64,000 nt of DNA, taken from Enterobacter asburiae. GTDB lineage: Bacteria > Pseudomonadota > Gammaproteobacteria > Enterobacterales > Enterobacteriaceae. The position numbers and the translations under genes are program-made. A model generated the notes under the pieces. That model worked only from the letters and a program-made list of their open reading frames with translations. It had not been told where the DNA came from and searched no databases. This document shows positions 52,190 to 61,244 of the stretch, piece by piece. Positions within the stretch are counted from its first letter, which is position 1. Every line of letters starts with the position of its first letter. Where the stretch lies: contig JAAQVN010000001.1 of assembly GCA_011754535.1 (NCBI GenBank), positions 3,720,001 through 3,784,000 of the forward strand. Direction: 5' to 3'.

Positions 52190-52892
52190 TTGCCCACTGC
52201 CCCGGCGTTTTACCGGTCCATGCTCTGAAAACCTCAATAAATGCGCTGACGCTGCTGTAGCCGCATGACAGCGCAATCCATCCCACCGGCTTCCCCGCCG
52301 CCAGCCACTCCATTGCCTGCATGACGCGCGCCAGCTGCCGCCAGTTGACGAAGTTCATTCCCGTCTGGGCGCTAAACCGACGGTTAAACGTACGTACGCT
52401 CATCCCGGCATGGCTGGCATGACTCTCGACCGTCTGATTATCATCGACAAACTGCAGCAAGCGGCTGACCACGTTCTTCAGACGCGGATCCGTCGGCACG
52501 GGCAGAGAAAAGTGAACCAGGGGCGTCATGGCAAGCTCATCCAGCAGTAAAGTCAGCTTTCGCGGATCGTACTCGCTCCCTGCACCACATACACGGGAAA
52601 ACAGTGCATGGGTGAGATCGTCCGGCTCGAACAGCGCGGGAGCATCGGGAAGCATTGCACAGCAAGCAGGGTCAAGATAGATAGCGCAGCCTTCAATCGC
52701 GCTTTCAGAGAAGGCGGCGTGCTGTTGGCCCGGCGGGATCCAGCCGATATGTTGTGCCGGCACGACCGAGCGCGCCTGCTGCGTCTCAATGACCAGCAGC
52801 CCCGTTGCAATGCGCCACAACTGGCCGGAGCCATGGCTGTGCCACGGCGTTCGGTACCCGCCGGGATGAAGGAGCACTTCAATACTGATCAT
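52161..52892 (-). CDS. AraC-family regulator with cupin-like N-terminus
   Basis: The 243-residue protein begins with a cupin-type half ([32 protein letters not shown]) and ends with the double helix-turn-helix of AraC proteins ([40 protein letters not shown] with TGKTPGQW). The cupin may bind a small ligand. It converges on nudI, with the last 29 bases shared. Upstream, across 97 bases, the SnoaL-like gene reads the other way and is the likely target. Confidence 0.88.
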   Translation of the reverse strand: MISIEVLLHPGGYRTPWHSHGSGQLWRIATGLLVIETQQARSVVPAQHIGWIPPGQQHAAFSESAIEGCAIYLDPACCAMLPDAPALFEPDDLTHALFSRVCGAGSEYDPRKLTLLLDELAMTPLVHFSLPVPTDPRLKNVVSRLLQFVDDNQTVESHASHAGMSVRTFNRRFSAQTGMNFVNWRQLARVMQAMEWLAAGKPVGWIALSCGYSSVSAFIEVFRAWTGKTPGQWAIKEGPFGRR

Positions 52893-52989
52893 ACCATTTT
52901 GGCCGAAAATCGTTATTTATCGACGTATTACAGAAACTGCGTCTTCAGCTGTCAAGGATAATGTTGATTCAACCATTTGAGGAGCCCGC

Positions 52990-53409
52990 ATGAGCATTAT
53001 CACATCCCTGGTAGCCCACCCTGACAACACCGCGCAGCGCAAGGAAATGGCTAGCCTGTTAACCAACTTATTCAAAGGCGATGTCGATCCGGCAGAGCTT
53101 TTTACGCCCGATTACCAGCAATTTACGGACGGTCACGCGCTTGATTATCAGGGTTTTGTGCAGCACCTGAACCACGTTCGATCGCAGATCCGCGAGATAG
53201 CATTCAGGGTAGAGGAGTTCGCCTGTCACGATGGTCTTTTGGCAGACCGGCACTGGGTTACCGTGACGTATCCGGATGGTCGGCAGGCAGAGATTGAGGT
53301 GTATATGTTTGCCGCACTGCGAGAAGGAAAAATTTGTCGTATCCACGAGGTCACGCTGGTGATTGGCGGAGAGGCATCAGACCGCGCACTCGCCCACGCC
53401 ACGCAATAA
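52990..53409 (+). CDS. SnoaL/NTF2-like protein
   Basis: The 139-residue product has the cone-shaped NTF2-like pattern: an opening helix (EMASLLTNLFKGDVDPAELF), YQQFTDGHALDYQGFVQHLN, and beta-strands HWVTVTYPDGRQAEIEVYMF and GKICRIHEVTLVI. SnoaL-like proteins are small isomerases, hydrolases or ligand carriers; the substrate is not predictable. GAGG precedes ATG 52990. It diverges from the AraC-type gene. A bidirectional terminator follows. Confidence 0.8.
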   Translation: MSIITSLVAHPDNTAQRKEMASLLTNLFKGDVDPAELFTPDYQQFTDGHALDYQGFVQHLNHVRSQIREIAFRVEEFACHDGLLADRHWVTVTYPDGRQAEIEVYMFAALREGKICRIHEVTLVIGGEASDRALAHATQ

Positions 53410-53428
53410 GCTCACCCTAAACGCGAAC

Positions 53429-53458
53429 GGCGCATAACAGCCTCTGCCGTTATGCGCC
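53429..53458. terminator. Bidirectional hairpin terminator
   Basis: GGCGCATAAC / GTTATGCGCC is a 10-bp perfect stem with a 10-base loop, between two convergent genes; a short pyrimidine tail follows on the plus strand. Confidence 0.7.
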
Positions 53459-53463
53459 TCCTC

Positions 53464-54645
53464 TTACAGCGAGATCTTCAGGCGTCGAACCGCTTCTTTC
53501 AGCTGCTCATCCGTTGGGGTGACGAATGACATACGCAGCGTTGTCTGGTCCGGTTCGTTGCAGTAGAAGAACTCACCCGGTACAAAAACCACACCGTTGC
53601 TCAAGGTTTTTTCCAGCCATTTCGTCGTATTCATGCCGTTGTTCATTTTCGCCCACAGGAACATGCCGCCCTTCGGTTTGTGGAACGACATCACATCGCC
53701 CAGCTCGGCTTCCAGTTCCGTTGCGAACGTCTGGTATTTCTGGCGATAGGCCTCGCGGATCATTTTAATCTGGTTCGCCAGACGCCCGGTTTTCAGGTAC
53801 TCGTAGGTCATCAGCTGCGACAGCGTGCTGGTGTGCAGATCGGTGGTTTGCTTCAGGTTCACCACCGCGCGCTTCAGCCACTCCGGCACCAGTACCCAGC
53901 CCACGCGGGTGCCCGGCGCGAGGATTTTGGAGAAGGTAGAGGTGTACACCACGTTATCTTCATTGCCGATATCTTTCGCATGGGCAATCAGCGGGCGGAA
54001 TACGTCGTCGGTGTAGTTAATTTCGCTGTACGGATCGTCTTCGATAATCACGAAATCATAGCGCTTCGAAAGTTCCACCAGCTGTTTGCGACGCGCTTCA
54101 GAAAGCGTTACGCCGCCAGGGTTACCAAAAGTTGGAACGATATAAACCGCCTTGATGGTTTTCTTTGCCACCAGTGCTTCAAGCTCATCGACCTTCATGC
54201 CGTCGCCGTCGGTACCGACGGATTCAAAACTGGCCTGCGCCAGGCCAAAGACCTGCAGCGCGGCGAGATAGGTTGGACGTTCAACGACAACCGTATCGCC
54301 AGGATTGATCAACGCACGCGCCAGCACATCCAGAGATTGTTGAGAGCCGGAAGTAATGACCACGTCATCGGCCTTACAGGCGATGCCGCGCCCTTCGCAG
54401 ATGCGTTTAATTTCTTCGCGCAGCCCCGGTACGCCTTCCGTCAGGCCATACTGGAACGCCTCGCCAAAATTCTGCGACAACACGGCATCGGCGGCGATTT
54501 TAAGCCCTTCGCGATCGAAGAGGTCCGGGTTGGGAATACCGCCGCCCAGCGAAATCACGCCCGCCATTTTGCTATGTTTTAATAATTCACGGATGGCGGA
54601 TGATTGCAGGCCCTGCGCGCTGCTGGCGAGTTTGTTTGCAGACAT
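53464..54645 (-). CDS. PLP-dependent aminotransferase (2-aminoadipate transaminase-like)
   Basis: The 393-residue class I aminotransferase shows ISLGGGIPNPDLF, TSGSQQSLDVLARALINPGD, the EDDPYSEINY block and the PLP lysine in YTSTFSKILAPGTRVGWV. The overall pattern fits the LysN/ARO8-type group acting on 2-aminoadipate, leucine or aromatic amino acids. Length is usual. It is monocistronic and precedes a LysR regulator on the same strand. Substrate is inferred from the family. Confidence 0.9.
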   Translation of the reverse strand: MSANKLASSAQGLQSSAIRELLKHSKMAGVISLGGGIPNPDLFDREGLKIAADAVLSQNFGEAFQYGLTEGVPGLREEIKRICEGRGIACKADDVVITSGSQQSLDVLARALINPGDTVVVERPTYLAALQVFGLAQASFESVGTDGDGMKVDELEALVAKKTIKAVYIVPTFGNPGGVTLSEARRKQLVELSKRYDFVIIEDDPYSEINYTDDVFRPLIAHAKDIGNEDNVVYTSTFSKILAPGTRVGWVLVPEWLKRAVVNLKQTTDLHTSTLSQLMTYEYLKTGRLANQIKMIREAYRQKYQTFATELEAELGDVMSFHKPKGGMFLWAKMNNGMNTTKWLEKTLSNGVVFVPGEFFYCNEPDQTTLRMSFVTPTDEQLKEAVRRLKISL

Positions 54646-54665
54646 TCTTTGATTACCTTCTTTTT

Positions 54666-55553
54666 TTATATTGTGCCCAATCTTAGCAGAATATGAGCAA
54701 TAAATTCCGTTAGCTTAGGGAGGGGGCGTAAATCCTGACGCCACAGTAAATGCACCGGCCTCGGCGCGGGCGTGAACGGCTCCAGCACCCGTATCAGCCT
54801 GCCGCTTGCCAGCTCTTCCGCCACCAGCACCTCCGGTTGCAGCAGCAGCCCCGCCCCGGCTCGCGCCGCCATGCGTAGCCCGTAGCCGTCGTTACACCGT
54901 AAGACGGCATCCCGCTTCCAGCGCACCTCCCCTTCCACGCCCAGCAGCCGCCACTCGTTGCGCGCGGTCCACACCGTGTGCGACAGACAAAGATGATCCA
55001 CCAGATCGGCAGGCGTCTGCGGCGTGCCGTGACGCGCTAAATAGTCCGGCGCGGCGCAGATAACCATGTTGTAGGGGCACAGGTATTTCGCCACCAGATC
55101 GTCATTGCGGATGTCGCCAATGCGGATGGCCAGATCGACCCCCTCCTCTACCAGATCGACCATTCGATTGGTGAGATCCAGTTCGATGCGCACCTCCGGG
55201 TAGCGCTGCAAAAATGTGGCGGTCAAAGGCGCGACAACGCAGCCGCCAAACGACGTGGGTGCCGTGACGCGCAGGGTTCCGGCGGGTGTGGCGCGCAGCC
55301 GTTCAACCGCGCTTTCGGCAATCGAGACCTGCTCCAGCACCCGCCTGGCCTCGTCGAAATAAACGCGTCCGGCGTCGGTCAGGCTCTGGCGACGGGTATT
55401 GCGCTCCAGCAGCCGCGTACCGAGCTGCGATTCCAGCAGCGCAATATACTTCCCCACCATGACCGCCGACATCTCCAGCCGGGACGCCGCCCCGGTAAAG
55501 CTGCCGCTTTCCACTACCGCAATGAACGTCTCCATCCCGCGAAGCTTATCCAT
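54666..55553 (-). CDS. LysR-family regulator
   Basis: The 295-residue protein has a LysR helix-turn-helix (LRGMETFIAVVESGSFTGAA, MVGKYIALLESQLGTRLLER) and a CrgA-like effector domain (LRVTAPTSFGG). It diverges from a short-chain dehydrogenase gene across 97 bases, the classic LysR target layout. A T-N11-A-type site was not assigned. It is GC-rich and intact. Confidence 0.92.
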   Translation of the reverse strand: MDKLRGMETFIAVVESGSFTGAASRLEMSAVMVGKYIALLESQLGTRLLERNTRRQSLTDAGRVYFDEARRVLEQVSIAESAVERLRATPAGTLRVTAPTSFGGCVVAPLTATFLQRYPEVRIELDLTNRMVDLVEEGVDLAIRIGDIRNDDLVAKYLCPYNMVICAAPDYLARHGTPQTPADLVDHLCLSHTVWTARNEWRLLGVEGEVRWKRDAVLRCNDGYGLRMAARAGAGLLLQPEVLVAEELASGRLIRVLEPFTPAPRPVHLLWRQDLRPLPKLTEFIAHILLRLGTI

Positions 55554-55650
55554 ATTCCGAACCTCTGGTTAGCAATCATCTAACTTTAGCCCAGTTTATC
55601 TGACTTTTTATTTATTAAAGAATGAGGGCTCACAACATAAGGAGTCTGCT

Positions 55651-56253
55651 ATGAAAATCGTCATTATTGGTGCCAGCGGTACTGTCGGGCGTGCCGTAAC
55701 CGAAGAATTAAGCCGTCGTCACGAGGTCATCCGCGTCGGTCGCACGCAGGGCGACTATCAGGTGGATATCACCTCGCAGGCGAGTGTACAGGCGCTGTTT
55801 GAGAAAATCGGCCCGGTGGATGCGATTGTCTCCGCAAGCGGTGGCCTCTACTTTGGCCCGCTCGCGACCATGAAAGACAGCGACTTCAACCAGGGCCTGC
55901 AGGATAAGCTGCTGGGGCAGGTGCGTCTGGCGCTGACCGGCCAGCATTATTTGAACGAAGGCGGCTCGATTACGCTGATAAGCGGGATTGTGGCGCACGA
56001 GCCGATTGCGCAGGGCGTGAATGCCACCACGGTGAACGCGGCGCTGGAAGGGTTTGTCCGCGCCGCAGCCTGCGAACTGCCGCGCGGGATCCGCATCAAC
56101 CTGATTAGCCCAACGGTACTGACGGAGTCCGCCGAAGCGTATGACGGGTTCTTCCCCGGCTTTGAAAGCGTTCCCGCCGCGACCGTGGCGCAGGCCTACC
56201 GCCGCAGCGTGGAAGGGGTGCAGAGCGGGCGGGTGTATAAAGTCGGTTATTGA
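55651..56253 (+). CDS. Short-chain dehydrogenase/reductase
   Basis: The 200-residue SDR has a compact Rossmann motif MKIVIIGASGTVGRAVTEEL, VDAIVSASGG and SGIVAHEPIAQGVNATTVNA. The usual YxxxK motif is not evident: the segment after the active-site serine region reads NATTVNAALEGF, so it may be an atypical or non-catalytic member. AAGGAG precedes ATG 55651. It is probably activated by the divergent LysR protein. It converges on the methyltransferase gene, sharing 7 bases at the stops. Confidence 0.88.
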   Translation: MKIVIIGASGTVGRAVTEELSRRHEVIRVGRTQGDYQVDITSQASVQALFEKIGPVDAIVSASGGLYFGPLATMKDSDFNQGLQDKLLGQVRLALTGQHYLNEGGSITLISGIVAHEPIAQGVNATTVNAALEGFVRAAACELPRGIRINLISPTVLTESAEAYDGFFPGFESVPAATVAQAYRRSVEGVQSGRVYKVGY

Positions 56254-56981
56254 TCCTTACGGGCGGCGATCAGCACCAGCATCGGGCGCTCCGCCTCTTC
56301 GGCCAATGCAGGCCAGGCGTCAATCTGCGCCTGCGTTGGCCCCCACTCATTAACTTCGCTTATCGTTAACCCCGCTTTGATCAGTGCGTTAAGCGTGGTG
56401 CCCAGCGTGCGGTGGTATTTAATCACCCCGTCCGCCAGCCAGTTGCTGACGCGCTGGCTCTCGTCCTGATAGCGGTTCACCCCCCAGAACCGCTCGCCGC
56501 GGTCGTCGGTCAGCCAGCCCTGACGGGAAGCGCAGGTGTATATCGGGTGCTCCATCGAAAAGACCAGGCTACCGCCGGGTTTGAGCGCGCGCTGAACGTT
56601 GGCGAATAGCGTGTCCAGCTCCGGCAGGTAGTGCAGCGCCAGCGAGCTGTAGACCAGATCGAGGCTATTCGCTTTCAGCGCCAGAGATTCCAGATCGCTA
56701 CGCTGATAGTGAATCCGGTTGTCATCAGTCAGTTCAGCCGCGCGGGCGAGCATTTTTTCTGAAATATCAACACCCGTGACGTCAGACGCGCCCAGCTCGC
56801 GTGCTGCGCGACAGAACCATCCGTAGCCGCAGCCGAGATCGACAACCGATTTACCGGTTAAATCTGGCAGCATTGCCTTGAGCGCGGGCCACTCCGGCGC
56901 GCCGTCCAGGCCCTGAACCGAGCGCGGAAGCTGGGCATAGCCTTCAAAAAATGCCGGGTTGTCGTAGATGTTTTGTGCCAT
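56247..56981 (-). CDS. Class I SAM-dependent methyltransferase
   Basis: The 244-residue protein contains motif I VVDLGCGYGWFCRAARELG, the post-I acidic site VTGVDISEKML and LVYSSLALHYLPEL, and the UbiE-like FSMEHPIY. The methyl acceptor is unknown. ATG 56981 follows AAGGAG; an upstream in-frame ATG at 57059 has no ribosome site and would abut the transketolase stop. It lies downstream of the catabolic operon on the same strand but has its own start region. Confidence 0.9.
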   Translation of the reverse strand: MAQNIYDNPAFFEGYAQLPRSVQGLDGAPEWPALKAMLPDLTGKSVVDLGCGYGWFCRAARELGASDVTGVDISEKMLARAAELTDDNRIHYQRSDLESLALKANSLDLVYSSLALHYLPELDTLFANVQRALKPGGSLVFSMEHPIYTCASRQGWLTDDRGERFWGVNRYQDESQRVSNWLADGVIKYHRTLGTTLNALIKAGLTISEVNEWGPTQAQIDAWPALAEEAERPMLVLIAARKDQ

Positions 56982-57055
56982 GACGGACTCCTTTATCGCA
57001 ACAGTGGCGAGGGTAAAGCACCCCTCGCCCGTTGACAACGTATCCGTCTTATAAA

Positions 57056-58054
57056 TCAAAGCCTGCGACGGATTTTCTCCACCATAGCTGTGGCTGAGAT
57101 CCCATAGCGGTCATGGAGGGTGGGCAGCGCGCCCGCATCCAGGAACGCGTCCGGCAGCGCGACGGTATCGAAATCCACGTTAACGCGGTTGCGCATCAAC
57201 AGAGACGCGACAGCCTCGCAAAGCCCGCCCACGCTGCTGTGGTTTTCCGCCACAATCACCAGCCGTCCCGGCTTCGCAGCCTGCGCCAGGATCGTCTCTT
57301 CGTCCAGCGGCTTAATGGTGGGCGAGTGCAGCACCGCCACACTGACGTTATCTTTACGCAGCTGCTTCGCCGCCTCCAGCGCGCGCATGGTCATCAGCCC
57401 AGAGGCGATGATCAGGACGTCGCGCCCTTCTTCCAGCAGCACGGCTTTGCCAATCTTAAACTGGTAGTTGTACTGGTCCAGCACCACTGGCACCTTGCCA
57501 CGCAGCAGCCGCATATACACCGGGCCATCGTGCGCTGCCATCGCCGGCACCGCCTGTTCGGTGTCGATTGCGTCACAGGGATCGATAATCGTCATGCCCG
57601 GAATACCGCGCATAATCGCAATATCTTCCGTCGCCTGGTGGCTCGGCCCGTAACCGGTGGTTAGCCCCGGCAGCGCCGCGCAGATCTTCACGTTCAGGTG
57701 CTCTTCAGCGATCACCTGATGGATAAAATCGTAGGCGCGGCGGGTGGCGAAGACGGCATAGGTGGTGGCGAAAGGAATAAAACCCTCTTTCGCCATGCCG
57801 CCCGCGGCCCCCATTAACAGCTGCTCGGCCATGCCCATCTGAAAGAAGCGTTCCGGGTAGGCCTGAGCGAAAATATGCAGATCGGTGTACTTCGACAGAT
57901 CCGCCGTCATGCCGACGACCTCCGGTCGCTGTTCCGCCAGCTTCACCAGCGCGTGGCCGAACGGTGCAGCTCGCGTCTCCTGGCCCTCTTCCGCGATAGA
58001 GGCAATCATCGCCGACGTGGTTAAACGCGGTTTTTTCTCCGTGGTCTGGCTCAT
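57056..58054 (-). CDS. Transketolase, C-terminal subunit
   Basis: The 332-residue subunit carries the pyrimidine-binding and C-terminal domains: VKLAEQRPEVVGMTADLSKY, the MAEQLLMGAAGGMA segment with the catalytic glutamate, and GPSHQATEDIAIMRGIPGMT. Its start overlaps the stop of the N-terminal subunit gene by one base. Split transketolases transfer two-carbon ketol units in special sugar pathways in addition to the housekeeping enzyme. With the SDR and MFS genes upstream it forms a four-gene catabolic operon. Confidence 0.93.
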   Translation of the reverse strand: MSQTTEKKPRLTTSAMIASIAEEGQETRAAPFGHALVKLAEQRPEVVGMTADLSKYTDLHIFAQAYPERFFQMGMAEQLLMGAAGGMAKEGFIPFATTYAVFATRRAYDFIHQVIAEEHLNVKICAALPGLTTGYGPSHQATEDIAIMRGIPGMTIIDPCDAIDTEQAVPAMAAHDGPVYMRLLRGKVPVVLDQYNYQFKIGKAVLLEEGRDVLIIASGLMTMRALEAAKQLRKDNVSVAVLHSPTIKPLDEETILAQAAKPGRLVIVAENHSSVGGLCEAVASLLMRNRVNVDFDTVALPDAFLDAGALPTLHDRYGISATAMVEKIRRRL

Positions 58055-58899
58055 TACAACACTCCTTCAGGTTTGTTGGCATCCAGCACGGCGAGTGCCT
58101 TTTGCCACTCGTCAGCATCCACGCGAATAAAATGGTTCTTGTCACGCTTTTCGAGGAACGGCACGCCCTTGCCCATCAGCGTGTCGCACAAAATGACGCG
58201 CGGCTGGTTTTCCGGGTAGCGTTTGGCGTTATCAAACGCCGTTACCAGTGAAGGGACATCGTTGCCGTTGACGCGCTGCACGTACCAGCCGAAGGAGGTC
58301 CATTTATCCTCCAGCGGCTCAAAGCCGAGGATCGCATGCGAGTTGCCATCCGCCTGCTGGCGGTTAATGTCCACCAGCACGATCAGGTTCGACAGGCCGT
58401 GATGTGCCGCCGACATCGCCGCTTCCCAGGTTGACCCTTCGTCCAGCTCGCCGTCCGACATGGAGTTAACGACCCATGCCGCGCTCTGCTTGCGCTTCAG
58501 CCCCAGCGCCATGCCAACGCCAATGCTTAAGCCCTGCCCCAGCGAACCACCGGAGATCTCCATGCCCGGCGTGTAGGTTGCCATGCCGGACATCGGCAGG
58601 CGGCTGTCGTCCGCGCCGTAGGTCTCCAGCTCCTCTTCAGGAACGATCCCCGCTTCAATCAGGGCGGCGTAACAGGCAATGGCGTAGTGGCCGTGAGAGA
58701 GCAAAAAACGGTCACGCCCCTCCCATTCCGGCTCGCCCGGCTTAAGGTTCATCCCGTGGGCAAACGCGGTGGCCAGCACATCGGCATAGCCCAGCGCCTG
58801 CCCGATGTAGCCCTGCCCCTGCACTTCGCCCATGCGCAGCGCGTAGCGGCGAATGCGCCAGGCCGCGGCGACAACCTGTTGAACTGTAGTATCCGTCAT
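58054..58899 (-). CDS. Transketolase, N-terminal subunit
   Basis: The 281-residue subunit has the thiamine-diphosphate binding half: GYIGQALGYADVLATAF, LLSHGHYAIACYAAL, and the metal-binding SDGELDEGSTWEA with a downstream DINRQQADG. Together with the next gene it makes a full-length transketolase (about 613 residues in two chains). It follows the SDR gene by 12 bases. Substrate in this operon is unknown. Confidence 0.93.
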   Translation of the reverse strand: MTDTTVQQVVAAAWRIRRYALRMGEVQGQGYIGQALGYADVLATAFAHGMNLKPGEPEWEGRDRFLLSHGHYAIACYAALIEAGIVPEEELETYGADDSRLPMSGMATYTPGMEISGGSLGQGLSIGVGMALGLKRKQSAAWVVNSMSDGELDEGSTWEAAMSAAHHGLSNLIVLVDINRQQADGNSHAILGFEPLEDKWTSFGWYVQRVNGNDVPSLVTAFDNAKRYPENQPRVILCDTLMGKGVPFLEKRDKNHFIRVDADEWQKALAVLDANKPEGVL

Positions 58900-58911
58900 C
58901 GTCGTGTCTCC

Positions 58912-59661
58912 TTAATGGATCAGCATCCCGCCGTTCACGTCGAGCGTGATACCGGTGGAGTAAGAAGAGAGGTCGCTTCCGAGGAACAGCGCGGCGCGGG
59001 CAATATCCTGCGCGTCGCCGAGGCGGTTAAGCGGAATGCCCGCCAGAATGGACGTTTTCATCTCATCGCTCAGCTTGCCTGCGGTAATGTCCGTCTGGAT
59101 AAGCCCCGGCGTGATGCAGTTTACGCGCACATTGTCGGGCCCCAGCTCACGCGCCATGGCTTTTGCCAGCCCCAGCACGCCCGCTTTTGCAGCGCTGTAG
59201 TGTGGGCCGCCAAAGATGCCGCCACCGCGCTGGGCCGATACCGATGAAATGCAGACGATGCTGCCCGACTTTTGTGCGCGCATAGTGGGAATAACCGCCT
59301 GGGACATTAGCAACGTGCCGCGCAGGCTGACGTCAAGCACCGCATCGTAATTTTCGCGTTTGATATCCATCAGCTTGATCGGCTGAGTAATGCCGGCGTT
59401 ATTCACCAGAATATCGATGCGCCCGTATTTCCCCAGCACCTGCTCAATGGCGGCATTAACCTGTAATTCATTGCTGACGTTCGCCGCAAGGCCCAGATGC
59501 TGGTCGCCCAGGCTCGCGGCGGCAGCCCGGCTGGCTTCAGCGTTTAAATCGATAATCACCACTTTCGCACCCTGTTCGGCATATAATTTCGCCGTAGCGA
59601 AACCCAAACCGCGTACGGAAGCCGCGCCGGTAATAACGGCGACTTTATTTTTCAGTAGCAT
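58912..59661 (-). CDS. SDR-family oxidoreductase (gluconate 5-dehydrogenase-like)
   Basis: The 249-residue protein is a classical SDR with GAASVRGLGFATAKLY, NNAGIT, the catalytic serine in CISSVSAQRG and YSAAKAG, and a C-terminal GITLDVNGGMLI. The start ATG 59661 follows GGAGTAAATAT; the frame upstream has no homology. It would oxidise or reduce a hydroxyl of a sugar or sugar acid, feeding the transketolase. It is the second gene of the operon after the transporter. Confidence 0.92.
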   Translation of the reverse strand: MLLKNKVAVITGAASVRGLGFATAKLYAEQGAKVVIIDLNAEASRAAAASLGDQHLGLAANVSNELQVNAAIEQVLGKYGRIDILVNNAGITQPIKLMDIKRENYDAVLDVSLRGTLLMSQAVIPTMRAQKSGSIVCISSVSAQRGGGIFGGPHYSAAKAGVLGLAKAMARELGPDNVRVNCITPGLIQTDITAGKLSDEMKTSILAGIPLNRLGDAQDIARAALFLGSDLSSYSTGITLDVNGGMLIH

Positions 59662-59697
59662 ATATTTACTCCATTCGGACAAGAGAGATTTAATGTT

Positions 59698-61029
59698 TTA
59701 TTTCGGCTCTTCCAGCAGCATGATCATAATTAAGCCAATAGCTGCGCAAATACCGAAATAAACAAACACGGAATTAAAACTGCCTGTTTTATCCAGCAGA
59801 TAACCTGCCAGCATTGGGGAAACAAATCCGCCGAGATTACCGCCGCTATTGATAATGGACGCGGCAATCGGATAGGTTTTACTGTCCGCAACAGCCATCC
59901 CATAAGCCGTAAAAGCGGGCCAGCCGATATTCAGACAGAGGCCGACAAAAAATAGCCCGACGCAAACCGCCGCGGTGCTTTGCGGAATATTCAGCATAAT
60001 AACCATCATTAATACGGTGCTGATGGCGGTAAACATCATGGTCGGCTTACGTCGGCGGCCGAGCAGCTTGTCGGAGACGTAACCGCCAAAAATCGCACCG
60101 ATAAATCCGCCGATGCACGGCATGCTGGCGACCAGCCCCATGCTCATAAACGTAAAGCCTTTCTCTTTCACCAGATAGAGCGGGATCCACGTCAACAGTC
60201 CGTACAGCACGCTGACCATCATAAAATAGGCCAGGCAGTCACCGAGAATATTCTTCGACGTAAACAGCCCTTTCACCGTGCTTACCGGGGCTAATTCCCG
60301 CACGCGGATCAGCCGGTCAAGGCGTGCAAATCCCGGTGAAATCACGATGTTTTCCCGTCCGGCGTCCGGGGTCTCCTGACCGGCGGTAATGGTCTCCAGC
60401 TCCGCTTTCGAGACGAATGCGCTCTCGGACGGCTTGGTGCGTACCAGCAGATACCACAGGACGGCAATGACCAGACCGGGGATCGCAAAGGAGAAGAAGA
60501 CCCAGCGCCAGCCCCAGGTCATGGCGATCCACACTGCCAGCGGCGGCACGAGGATGGGCGCGAACATGGTGGCGGCGATGTAGACGCCCGTGGCCGTGGC
60601 CTTCTCCTTTGGCGGAAACCAGTTATTGATGGTGGAGGCCAGCCCGACCGGGCACGGCCCCTCTGTTAACCCCAGCCCCAGGCGGATACACTTCAGGCCC
60701 TGAACCGAGGTTGCGGTGCCCATCAGCCAGGTAAAGGCAGAGAAGCCGAATATCGACAGTGCCACCATGCCGCGAATTCCCTTTTTGGCAATAAAAAAGC
60801 CCGCAGGAATTTGGCTCAGGGCGTATCCCAAAAAAAACATGCTGGCGATGGCACCGGCTTCGAAATTATTGATATGAAATTCGTCAATGATAAACGGCAG
60901 TACCGCACCAATATTTGTTCGGTCAGCATAATTAATGGCATAAACAATAAAAATTAATGCCAGCACAACGAAACGGTAATTGGTTTTTTTAGTCTTTATG
61001 TAGGGGACAGCTTGTTCTATACGAGACAT
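59698..61029 (-). CDS. MFS transporter of the anion:cation symporter type (sugar acid uptake)
   Basis: The 443-residue protein has 12 helices and the family pattern YAINYADRTNIGAVLPFI, PAGFFIAKKGIRG, and LGLTEGPCPVGLASTINNWF with PPKEKATATG. This is the ACS group (GudP, ExuT, GarP) that imports sugar acids with protons. GAGGTAAGTT precedes ATG 61029. It leads the operon, whose product set suggests uptake and breakdown of a sugar acid or related polyol. It diverges from a LysR gene, the probable regulator. Confidence 0.92.
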   Translation of the reverse strand: MSRIEQAVPYIKTKKTNYRFVVLALIFIVYAINYADRTNIGAVLPFIIDEFHINNFEAGAIASMFFLGYALSQIPAGFFIAKKGIRGMVALSIFGFSAFTWLMGTATSVQGLKCIRLGLGLTEGPCPVGLASTINNWFPPKEKATATGVYIAATMFAPILVPPLAVWIAMTWGWRWVFFSFAIPGLVIAVLWYLLVRTKPSESAFVSKAELETITAGQETPDAGRENIVISPGFARLDRLIRVRELAPVSTVKGLFTSKNILGDCLAYFMMVSVLYGLLTWIPLYLVKEKGFTFMSMGLVASMPCIGGFIGAIFGGYVSDKLLGRRRKPTMMFTAISTVLMMVIMLNIPQSTAAVCVGLFFVGLCLNIGWPAFTAYGMAVADSKTYPIAASIINSGGNLGGFVSPMLAGYLLDKTGSFNSVFVYFGICAAIGLIMIMLLEEPK

Positions 61030-61244
61030 AACTTACCTCATTATTCGAACACCGTGAGTCGTTTTATTATTGCGTTCAACGTCAATATATCGGCTCACCC
61101 ATGAAACGCCATTCAATAAAGCTCATTTATTGCTGAGATAAATTTGATTCGCGATACAGCTCAAAAAAATAACATCGGGATAAAATTGCCCGCGCGCAGT
61201 CTCAATGTTATGTTTTTTATCAATTATCGTGTAAGGAGTAGGCC

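Noticed and set aside
57056..61029. Sulfoquinovose sulfo-transketolase pathway
   Set aside because: Split transketolase fits, but no isomerase or other pathway enzymes are present in the operon.
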